Assembly (NCBI GenBank): GCA_018970215.1
Contig: JAGWWX010000008.1
Span: forward strand, 1 to 40,501
Direction: 5' to 3'
From: Acidobacteriota bacterium
Lineage (GTDB): Bacteria; Actinomycetota; Acidimicrobiia; Acidimicrobiales; RAAP-2
DNA: 40,501 nucleotides
Shown: piece by piece, positions 6,684 through 12,860 of the stretch
How positions within the stretch are numbered: the stretch's first letter is position 1
Layout of the letters: each line of letters begins with the position of its first letter
Program-made: the position numbers and the translations under genes
Notes under the pieces: model-generated
Told to the model about the DNA's origin: nothing
The model's database searches: none
What the model saw: only the letters and a program-made list of their open reading frames with translations

Positions 6684-8209
6684 GAGTCAGAACTAATACG
6701 TGGAAACAGGGGCTCGCCCTTCGTCACACTGACCCCCACCGGAAAGCCGCCCCAGGAGGTCGCCTCCCAACCGACGTCGTGAACATCGCCGGTCAGTCCG
6801 AGGCGACGCCAGATCTCTCGTGCCGTCGACGGCATCGCGGGCACGATGAGCAGCGTGATTATTCGCAGCGCCTCGAGAGCGTCCCCCATGACCGCGGCGA
6901 CCTCCGGGCCCGGCTCCATCTTCCATGGAGCGTGCTGTTCGAGATACGCGTTCGTCGCACCAATGAGACGCCACGTTGCCTCTAGCGCCGCGTGGGGAGC
7001 AAAGTCCTCCCACGCCGCCGCGGCCGTAGTGACCGCCGCGGCCGATTCGATTCGCAAGGGAGAGTCGTCGCGCGACGCTGGCGACACGCCCCCACACTTT
7101 GATCCCACGACCGTGGCCACCCGAGCGACAAGGTTGCCCAAATTATTCGCGAGGTCAGTGTTGTAGCGAGAAATGATGCCCTCTAACGAGAAGTCGCCAT
7201 CGGTTCCGAGTGGCGTATCGCGCAAGAGGTAGTACCGCACGGGGTCGACGCCGTATTCGGCGGTCAACGACTGAGGGGCGATGTCGGTCAATCGCACGGC
7301 ACCTTCGCCGGCCATGGTCTTGCTGAGTTTTTGGCCACCGACCAGTAACCATCCGTGAACGTGTACGTGTTGTGGCGGCTCAATACCGGCCGCCATACAC
7401 ATCGCCGGCCACCACACGCAGTGAAATCGAATTATTTCTTTTCCGATGAGATGATGCACCGAGGGCCACCAGGTCGCGAGCTTGGCGTCGTCCGTCCCGT
7501 AACCGATCGCCGTGAGGTAGTTGACCAGAGCGTCGTACCAGACGTAGAAGACTTGATCGCTATCCCAGGGAACGCGCACACCCCACGTCAACGAGCGACG
7601 GGTAATCGAAATATCGCGAAGGCCACCGCGAATAAACGCGACAGCTTCGTTTCGTTTCGTGTCGGGCGTCGTGGCCTGCGGGTGCGCCCCGTACCACTCG
7701 AGGAGTTTGTCCTCGAATGCCGAGAGGCGGAAGAACCAGTTCTCCTCCTCCATCTCCACGGCCGGGCGGCCGTGGACGGGACAGTTGCCTTCGTGGAGGG
7801 CTTCCGCCGTGTAGTAGTCCTCGCACGATACGCAGTAGAGCCCCCGATAAGAACCCTTGTAGATATAACCGTTGTCGTAGATCGCTCCGAGGAACTTTTG
7901 CACCGTCGTGGCGTGACGGTCCTCCGTCGTGCGGATGTAGTCGTCGTACGCAATATCCAAGTCATCCCACGCCGCTCGAAACCGCGCGCTGTAACGATCC
8001 GTCCACTCCTGTGGCGACACACCGTTGGCGGCGGCGGCGTCGGCAACCTTTTGGCCGTGTTCGTCTGTCCCCGTCAAAAAATAGGTCTCGTCGCCGCGCT
8101 GACGATGCCAACGAGCGAGCGCGTCAGCGTTCACTGTGCAGTAGGCGTGGCCGACGTGCGGCGCGTCGTTCACGTAATAGATAGGGGTGGTGATATAGAA
8201 ACGCGCCAC
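6680..8209 (-). CDS. metG: Methionyl-tRNA synthetase
   Basis: A 509-residue class I aminoacyl-tRNA synthetase. The HIGH-type motif is HVGH within YYVNDAPHVGHAYCTVNAD, a CVSCEDYY...CPVHGRP zinc-knuckle-like insert lies near residues 127-147, and the KMSKS loop appears as KLSKT in GGQKLSKTMAGEG. It ends after the anticodon-binding helical domain without a C-terminal tRNA-binding (EMAP-like) extension. The GTG start has no Shine-Dalgarno but has TACCCT 6 bp upstream, so a second transcript may begin here as well as read-through from rsmI. KLSKT is a mild departure from KMSKS and should still be active. Confidence 0.95.
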   Translation of the reverse strand: MARFYITTPIYYVNDAPHVGHAYCTVNADALARWHRQRGDETYFLTGTDEHGQKVADAAAANGVSPQEWTDRYSARFRAAWDDLDIAYDDYIRTTEDRHATTVQKFLGAIYDNGYIYKGSYRGLYCVSCEDYYTAEALHEGNCPVHGRPAVEMEEENWFFRLSAFEDKLLEWYGAHPQATTPDTKRNEAVAFIRGGLRDISITRRSLTWGVRVPWDSDQVFYVWYDALVNYLTAIGYGTDDAKLATWWPSVHHLIGKEIIRFHCVWWPAMCMAAGIEPPQHVHVHGWLLVGGQKLSKTMAGEGAVRLTDIAPQSLTAEYGVDPVRYYLLRDTPLGTDGDFSLEGIISRYNTDLANNLGNLVARVATVVGSKCGGVSPASRDDSPLRIESAAAVTTAAAAWEDFAPHAALEATWRLIGATNAYLEQHAPWKMEPGPEVAAVMGDALEALRIITLLIVPAMPSTAREIWRRLGLTGDVHDVGWEATSWGGFPVGVSVTKGEPLFPRISSDS

Positions 8210-8215
8210 GAGATA

Positions 8216-8221
8216 AGGGTA
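8216..8221 (-). promoter_or_regulatory. Candidate -10 hexamer of metG
   Basis: TACCCT on the minus strand lies 6 bp before the metG GTG in the short gap after rsmI. There is no Shine-Dalgarno. It fits the leaderless pattern of the window. Confidence 0.35.
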
Positions 8222-8226
8222 CCGAC

Positions 8227-9078
8227 TTAGTCCGTCGATGCCGCGCGTAGCGCGAGAGCAACGTCGTAGGCGCGTCGATGAGCGACACCGAGGCTGTCGG
8301 ATAGTTGAGTCGCCACATCTCGAACGGAAAGTCCGCGACCCAAGAGCTCTGCGGCACGTTCTGTGAGGGCCTCGTCACTCATCTCGGGAGCGGGGCCCGC
8401 ACCCTCGAGAACAACCGTGATCTCCCCCTTGGGAGGCGACCCGACAAAGTGGTCCGCGAGCTCACGCAGCGTTCCCCGCACCACGTCCTCGTGCACTTTG
8501 GTCAGTTCGCGTACCACCGCTACGCGACGCTGAGGCCAACGATGCGCCATTGAATTCAGCACCCCACCAATGCGTTGCGGCGACTCGTAAAAGACGATGG
8601 TTCGCTGTTCACGATCCCACGCGTCGAACAGCACCTTTCGCTCACCCTCTTTGCGTGGAAGAAAACCTTCCATGACGAAACGCTCCGTGGCAAACCCCGA
8701 GATAACGAGGGCCGACACCACAGCCGAAGGACCCGGAACGGTTGACACTTGGCCACCGGCGTCAATTACCGCTGCGACGACTCGTTGACCTGGGTCAGAT
8801 ACCGCCGGAGTTCCCGCGTCGGAAATCAACGCCACGATCTCTCCGGCCAGAACGCGTTGCACGACCTCGTCACACTGCGCCTTTTCGTTGTGCTCGTGAA
8901 GAGCGATCAGTGGAGGTGTCTTCACACCGTGAGCGGCGAACAGTGTCCGCGAATGACGCGTATCTTCGCAGTAGACCACCGAGGCGGCGAGCAGTGTGGA
9001 CATGGCCCTCTCCGACAAGTCGCTGAGATTGCCGATCGGTGTCGCCACCAGCACAAGGCATCCACTCACGGCGTGCAC
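8227..9078 (-). CDS. rsmI: 16S rRNA (cytidine1402-2'-O)-methyltransferase
   Basis: A 283-residue SAM-dependent tetrapyrrole-methylase-fold protein. It has LVATPIGNLSDLSERA, YCEDTRHSRTL, ALISDAGTPAVSDPG and VFYESPQRI, all signatures of RsmI, which methylates the ribose of C1402 in the 30S P site. The GTG at 9078 is the longest start; another GTG at 9069 begins just before the conserved first strand. It heads the minus-strand run towards metG, tatD, rsmA and ispE, and is divergent from bL37. Two 16S rRNA methyltransferases and two small ribosomal proteins therefore sit within 6 kb. Confidence 0.94.
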   Translation of the reverse strand: MHAVSGCLVLVATPIGNLSDLSERAMSTLLAASVVYCEDTRHSRTLFAAHGVKTPPLIALHEHNEKAQCDEVVQRVLAGEIVALISDAGTPAVSDPGQRVVAAVIDAGGQVSTVPGPSAVVSALVISGFATERFVMEGFLPRKEGERKVLFDAWDREQRTIVFYESPQRIGGVLNSMAHRWPQRRVAVVRELTKVHEDVVRGTLRELADHFVGSPPKGEITVVLEGAGPAPEMSDEALTERAAELLGRGLSVRDVATQLSDSLGVAHRRAYDVALALRAASTD

Positions 9079-9144
9079 TTCCTCATACCCTGAGAGACGC
9101 CGCTGCGGTCCGGGTTCAATTCGCTCGACAGCGCTCCCACCACC

Positions 9145-9161
9145 CCCGTGGAGGCCACGGG
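9145..9161. repeat. Short perfect inverted repeat in the rsmI/bL37 intergenic region
   Basis: CCCGTGG, a 3-base AGG loop and CCACGGG lie in the 162-bp region between divergent rsmI and bL37. It could be an operator or an RNA hairpin in the rsmI leader. Arms of 7 bp can arise by chance. Confidence 0.3.
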
Positions 9162-9226
9162 ACCTGGCGTCGTATATCGACGTTTCCGCATCTGACCTCC
9201 TAAATCACACGTGTCGTTGCATCGAC

Positions 9227-9232
9227 TAAGAT
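9227..9232 (+). promoter_or_regulatory. Candidate -10 hexamer of leaderless bL37
   Basis: TAAGAT lies 8 bp before the bL37 ATG. There is no Shine-Dalgarno in the intervening TTCAACCT. The -35 region is not recognisable. Confidence 0.5.
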
Positions 9233-9240
9233 TTCAACCT

Positions 9241-9324
9241 ATGTCAAAGCGGACGGTGAAGCGCAAGCTGCGCGCAAAGAAGAAGGCTAACCACGGCAAG
9301 AAGCCGAACTGCGGTCGCGGCTAA
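9241..9324 (+). CDS. Large ribosomal subunit protein bL37-like
   Basis: A 27-residue basic protein, MSKRTVKRKLRAKKK followed by ANHGKKPNCGRG. The K-A-N-H-G-K-x-P-N ending matches my memory of the actinobacterial 50S protein bL37 seen in mycobacterial ribosome structures, which ends ANHGKRPN. The extra CGRG tail is a difference. It has its own TAAGAT promoter element and appears leaderless. It is convergent with the GDPD-like gene, 11 bp away. The gene is below the length limit of most gene callers. Confidence 0.8.
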   Translation: MSKRTVKRKLRAKKKANHGKKPNCGRG

Positions 9325-9336
9325 CCAGCCGACCGC
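9311..9336. terminator. Possible bidirectional hairpin between bL37 and the GDPD-like gene
   Basis: GCGGTC ... GGCT-AACC-AGCC ... GACCGC forms a stem with a small bulge across the convergent gene ends, overlapping the last codons of bL37 and touching the stop of the GDPD-like gene. No clear T-run follows on either strand, so termination is only possible, not shown. Confidence 0.3.
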
Positions 9337-10196
9337 TAGAGGGCGCCGTTCCACGCAACTCCTCGCTCTCGCAAGAGGGTTGCCAGAGTGCTCGGTGTAT
9401 CAGAAATGATGCCATCGACGCCTAAGTCCAAAAGTCGCTCCATCTCGGGCCGATCGTTGATGGTCCACACGTGAACCGCGACTCCCTGACTATGAGCGGC
9501 CGCAATGAATGCCGGCGTCACGACCTCAATGCCCTCAAAGTCAGCGGGAACTTGCAGAGCAACTCCGGGTAGTTCGGCCGGCTGTTCGCCCGCCGCCACG
9601 GAGAAGTAGAAGGCGGCGGTCTCTTGCGTTGCACAACTCGTAGGTATCTCCGGTGCAATCTGCCGAAAGCGTTGAATGGCGGAGTCGTGAAACGAGGCGA
9701 CGATCACTGTTTCCTGCCGATTGAGGCGGCGTAGTTCGTCGGCGAGTAGCTGTTCGTAGGGTTCAACCTCTGGGTCAGTTCGCTTGATGTCCATGTTGAA
9801 CACGACATCAGGCCAGGTAGTTAAGACCTCTTCCAGTGTGGCGATTCCAAAGCGATGATCGCCCGGTGCTCGCCCTCGCAATAGGTAGTCCGCATCCGGT
9901 CGTCCCGGTGTCGCGGCATCACCTTCAATCCACCAGTACGAATTGTCCATTTCGAGGATTTCCGCGAGCGTGAAGTGGCATATCTCTCCGCGGTGACCAG
10001 TTGTTCGATCCACTGTTTCGTCGTGACACACCACGATGCGACGGTCCTTTGTTGCGTGGACGTCAAGTTCTACGGCGGTGGCGCCGCGCTCCAACGATTG
10101 GCCAATGGCAAAAAGAGTGGAGGAGGGTCCTTCAAACGCCCCGCCTTGGTGTGCCCACGCCACGACTCGGCGATCAATCCACGGATTATTTTTCAC
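9336..10196 (-). CDS. Glycerophosphodiester phosphodiesterase-like protein with variant active site
   Basis: A 286-residue TIM-barrel protein of the GDPD family, whose usual members split glycerophosphodiesters into glycerol-3-phosphate and an alcohol. The two catalytic-type histidines H16 and H58 and the metal-binding E43-L-D45 are present. However the normal HRG is HQGG (R to Q17), the normal PENT is PSST at 24-27, and the later IEIK strand is MDIK. The GTG at 10196 is chosen because GAGGAGG lies 5 bp upstream and it overlaps the previous stop as GTGA; the much longer upstream frame covers the neighbouring gene. No signal peptide is seen, so it should be cytosolic. Activity could be retained or shifted to another substrate. 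Confidence 0.8.
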   Translation of the reverse strand: MKNNPWIDRRVVAWAHQGGAFEGPSSTLFAIGQSLERGATAVELDVHATKDRRIVVCHDETVDRTTGHRGEICHFTLAEILEMDNSYWWIEGDAATPGRPDADYLLRGRAPGDHRFGIATLEEVLTTWPDVVFNMDIKRTDPEVEPYEQLLADELRRLNRQETVIVASFHDSAIQRFRQIAPEIPTSCATQETAAFYFSVAAGEQPAELPGVALQVPADFEGIEVVTPAFIAAAHSQGVAVHVWTINDRPEMERLLDLGVDGIISDTPSTLATLLRERGVAWNGAL

Positions 10197-10516
10197 TGCG
10201 GCCTCCTCGGCACCAAGTTCTTTTCGGTGTAACGCTCCATCACGAAGGCGAGAAACGGGACAAATCCCGAGAGGAGCATGGCGACGAAGTAGATCAGTTT
10301 GATTCTCGCAGCGATAACGAGCTGAAAGCACGTTACGAGATACAGAGGGTACAAAATAACGCCGTGTCCCATTCCGAAGAGCACTCGGATCGGTTTCAAA
10401 GAGTCCCATGTGGTCGGCGACACGTACCACTTAGTGGTCCAGATGCCAATCAAAATGATCAATACCACACCGGTGACGCGAGCCATGACGCGATAACGAC
10501 GAAGAGCTTTTTCCAT
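10193..10516 (-). CDS. DUF3817-type small membrane protein
   Basis: A 107-residue protein with three hydrophobic segments (around 12-27, 45-62 and 72-92) and the G-M-x-H-G core in VLFGMGHGVILYPLYLV that I associate with the DUF3817 family, common in Actinobacteria. Its function is unknown. The ATG follows the preceding TAA with no gap and its TGA overlaps the GDPD-like GTG, so the three genes form a tight operon. Confidence 0.7.
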   Translation of the reverse strand: MEKALRRYRVMARVTGVVLIILIGIWTTKWYVSPTTWDSLKPIRVLFGMGHGVILYPLYLVTCFQLVIAARIKLIYFVAMLLSGFVPFLAFVMERYTEKNLVPRRPQ

Positions 10517-10885
10517 TTAGTGACCAAACAACTTTCGACGCGGTTCCTTGGCGAGAGCGGCCAAATGATCGTTGTACGCGGCGAGTTCCGGTGACTCTGC
10601 ATCACTCGCACGGGCGGCCTGTGCCTCGGCGCGCATTTTCTCTTCGTAGTCGCGACGCGCCTGTTCTTGGGCCTCGGTCACCTTTTCGATATTGATGAGG
10701 GCGTACCATCCCACAATCCCGGCGATGCCGAATACGGGCCACTCGATGGCGTAGAGATACGACAGGGCGTTTCCTTCTGCGGCTCGAGTCACTTGCCAGT
10801 ACGCCGCCGCGGCACAACCGCCAAGCCAGCCCACCAACGTCACGTGCAAGAGCAAAGCGCGAGGGTTGAACCACTTTGACGCCAC
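10517..10885 (-). CDS. Two-TM membrane protein with charged C-terminal helix
   Basis: A 122-residue protein that I do not recognise with certainty. Residues 9-28 and about 45-63 are membrane segments, and the rest is a charged, probably coiled-coil helix (KVTEAQEQARRDYEEKMRAE...). The N-terminal layout, KWFNPRALLLHVTLVGWLGGC then a W-Q strand, resembles small actinobacterial membrane proteins often found beside DUF3817 genes. The GTG start has TAGGCT 6 bp upstream and no Shine-Dalgarno, so it probably begins the operon as a leaderless transcript. Confidence 0.65.
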   Translation of the reverse strand: MASKWFNPRALLLHVTLVGWLGGCAAAAYWQVTRAAEGNALSYLYAIEWPVFGIAGIVGWYALINIEKVTEAQEQARRDYEEKMRAEAQAARASDAESPELAAYNDHLAALAKEPRRKLFGH

Positions 10886-10891
10886 GACTAG

Positions 10892-10897
10892 AGCCTA
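10892..10897 (-). promoter_or_regulatory. Candidate -10 hexamer for the small-membrane/GDPD operon
   Basis: TAGGCT on the minus strand ends 6 bp before the GTG at 10885. No Shine-Dalgarno is present between them. Confidence 0.45.
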
Positions 10898-10934
10898 CCG
10901 ATGGCGGTACTGATGGAGAGGCGTAACGACCTCG

Positions 10935-10940
10935 TACGAT
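10935..10940 (+). promoter_or_regulatory. Candidate -10 hexamer for the CtaG-type gene
   Basis: TACGAT ends 6 bp before the GTG at 10947 with no Shine-Dalgarno, supporting this GTG over the ATG at 10959. Confidence 0.45.
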
Positions 10941-10946
10941 GGCGTA

Positions 10947-11780
10947 GTGACGCACCACATGCCAGCGGTCGAGCCATTTTCGTGGTCGCACCTCAACCAG
11001 TGGTCACTTTCCCCCACTCCCCTCATCATCATGTTGGTCGCGATACTCGCCTACGGATGGGCCGTCCACCGAGTACCAGCCTGGCCAGCAGCACGGACTG
11101 CTTCGTATAGTGCGGGGATTGTCGTGACGTTTGTCGCCACACAGTCCGTTATCGGCGTCTACGACATGCACCTCCACGCGGCTCACATGATCCAGCATCT
11201 CTTGTTAATCATGGTTGCCGCGCCGCTCTTTGCCTTTGCCGCGCCGCTGGAGCTACTACGTCGAGCAGTCCCGTCGTCGGAAAAACTTTTAGGTGGCGTG
11301 ATATTGAGAATCGTCCTTCACCCACTGTTCGGATTTGCCCTCTACGCCGCCTTTATTCCGGCGTCACACCTCAGCGGACTCTTTGACCTCATGTTGCGAT
11401 CTATGTGGTTTCACCACTTCGAACAGGTGGCGTTCTTGGTGTCGGGATATCTCTTTTTCCGTCACGCTCTCGGTGTCGAAAACGAGGATGAACTACACCC
11501 CGGACTACGCCTTGTCTATGTCATGGCGGCTGTCCCGATTGACACGGTGACCGGACTCGCTCTCGCAATGTCCAGCCACAACCCATTTCCGACCTACGCG
11601 CAGTCGATGCGCTCACCCGCCGACATTCTGAATGACATTCATCTCGGCGGAGCCATCATGTGGATTGGCGGCGACGCCCTGATGCTGCTCGTTCTGATTC
11701 CTCTCGTCGTGCGATGGCTGACGTTTGAGGCTCAACGCACCAAGGAGATCGACGCAGAGCTCGACGAACTCGGGATCTAG
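10947..11780 (+). CDS. CtaG-type (caa3) cytochrome c oxidase assembly factor
   Basis: A 277-residue membrane protein with about seven transmembrane segments. It shows the conserved histidine-rich features of the caa3_CtaG family: MHLHAAHMIQHLLLIMVAAPLF, MWFHHFEQVAFLVSGYLFF and a late GGAIMWIGGD stretch. Such proteins help insert copper into cytochrome oxidase or are fused to copper transport domains. The copper-binding His/Met residues all face membrane segments. It is divergent from the small-membrane operon, and its TAG stop shares the CTAG tetranucleotide with the stop of the kinase gene on the other strand. Confidence 0.85.
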   Translation: MTHHMPAVEPFSWSHLNQWSLSPTPLIIMLVAILAYGWAVHRVPAWPAARTASYSAGIVVTFVATQSVIGVYDMHLHAAHMIQHLLLIMVAAPLFAFAAPLELLRRAVPSSEKLLGGVILRIVLHPLFGFALYAAFIPASHLSGLFDLMLRSMWFHHFEQVAFLVSGYLFFRHALGVENEDELHPGLRLVYVMAAVPIDTVTGLALAMSSHNPFPTYAQSMRSPADILNDIHLGGAIMWIGGDALMLLVLIPLVVRWLTFEAQRTKEIDAELDELGI

Positions 11781-12811
11781 AGGAGACCTTCGGCCACGGC
11801 GAGTTCGAAGAGGTCGGCTTCGGGCCGTGCCCCGAGATGGGTAATCACCTCGCCTGCGCACAACGTGCCGAGTGCGGCGGCGTCACCAGGCTCAAAGCCG
11901 TGAGCGAGACCGAAGAGAAATCCCGCCGCGAAGAGATCGCCGGCGCCATTGGTATCAATGACATCGCCCATCGGACGTGCTGGAACGGTTACTGGTCCTG
12001 ACGATCCCGACACCGCCGCACCACGTGCACCGAGGGTAACAACTGATAACACGCCGAGCTCCTCGGCGGCACCGAAGGCCGCTTCCACGGACGTGGCGTC
12101 AAACATCGCGAGGAATTCGGCCTCGTTGGCGAGGAGAATATCAACGTCGTTCACGATGAGCTCGAGGAAGTCTCGACGATGTCGCTCAACGCAAAAAAGG
12201 TCAGAGAGCGACAGGGCGACCAAGCCGTCGTGATCGTGCGCCATCGCTACGGCGTGACGAATGGCGTCTTTCGCCGGTGGAAGATCGAAGAGATAGCCCT
12301 CGAGATACGTGATGTCACAGTGGCGGAGAAGATCAACACTGAGATCATCGGGGGCCATTTGGTTCGCGGCACCGAGATACGTCGCCATCGTTCTTTCGGC
12401 ATCTGGCGACACAAAGACGTGGCAGCGCCCCGTTCCGGTCTCGACCTCACTCCCCACCGTCACGTCGACGGTGGCGCCGAGGGCCGCGAGGTCGTGAGCG
12501 AAGACTTCGCCGAAGTTGTCCGCGCCGACCTTGCCGATGAAACCGCATGAGCCGCCCAGACTCGCAATTCCCGCAATCGTGTTGGCGGCCGAGCCCCCCG
12601 ACATCTCGATCGTTCCGCTCATAGCGGCGTAGATCTCCTGAGAACGAGCAAGGTCGATCAACGTCATTCCGCCCTTGGGTAGTCCCAGGCGCGCGTGAAC
12701 ATCGTGTTCGTCGTGCATGATGATGTCGAGGAGAGCATTACCAACACCGACGACGCCCAGCCGCTCGGGTTCGGGCTTCGATCCGAGGCTGACGGGAGTG
12801 GCGGAGGTCAC
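11777..12811 (-). CDS. PfkB family carbohydrate/nucleoside kinase, probably adenosine kinase
   Basis: A 344-residue ribokinase-fold enzyme. Visible are GVGNALLDIIM at the N terminus, the substrate glycine pair in MSGGSAANTIAGIASLGG, the GKVGADNFGE strand and the C-terminal PfkB signature DTNGAGDLFAAGFLFG with the catalytic aspartate. The overall pattern resembles the adenosine kinases of Acidimicrobiia and proteobacteria, which phosphorylate adenosine to AMP for purine salvage, but fructokinase or another sugar specificity cannot be excluded. The GTG start has TAAGGT 8 bp upstream. It is divergent from the M1 aminopeptidase and converges with the CtaG-type gene at a shared CTAG. Confidence 0.82.
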   Translation of the reverse strand: MTSATPVSLGSKPEPERLGVVGVGNALLDIIMHDEHDVHARLGLPKGGMTLIDLARSQEIYAAMSGTIEMSGGSAANTIAGIASLGGSCGFIGKVGADNFGEVFAHDLAALGATVDVTVGSEVETGTGRCHVFVSPDAERTMATYLGAANQMAPDDLSVDLLRHCDITYLEGYLFDLPPAKDAIRHAVAMAHDHDGLVALSLSDLFCVERHRRDFLELIVNDVDILLANEAEFLAMFDATSVEAAFGAAEELGVLSVVTLGARGAAVSGSSGPVTVPARPMGDVIDTNGAGDLFAAGFLFGLAHGFEPGDAAALGTLCAGEVITHLGARPEADLFELAVAEGLL

Positions 12812-12819
12812 GACGAGGC

Positions 12820-12825
12820 ACCTTA
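12820..12825 (-). promoter_or_regulatory. Candidate -10 hexamer of the PfkB kinase
   Basis: TAAGGT on the minus strand lies 8 bp before the GTG at 12811, without a Shine-Dalgarno. Confidence 0.45.
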
Positions 12826-12846
12826 GAGGGTGCGGACCTCTCGCCG

Positions 12847-12852
12847 TAGGAT
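12847..12852 (+). promoter_or_regulatory. Candidate -10 hexamer of the M1 aminopeptidase
   Basis: TAGGAT lies 8 bp before the ATG at 12861. No Shine-Dalgarno precedes the ATG. The two divergent promoters share 49 bp. Confidence 0.45.
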
Positions 12853-12860
12853 TGAGCCTT

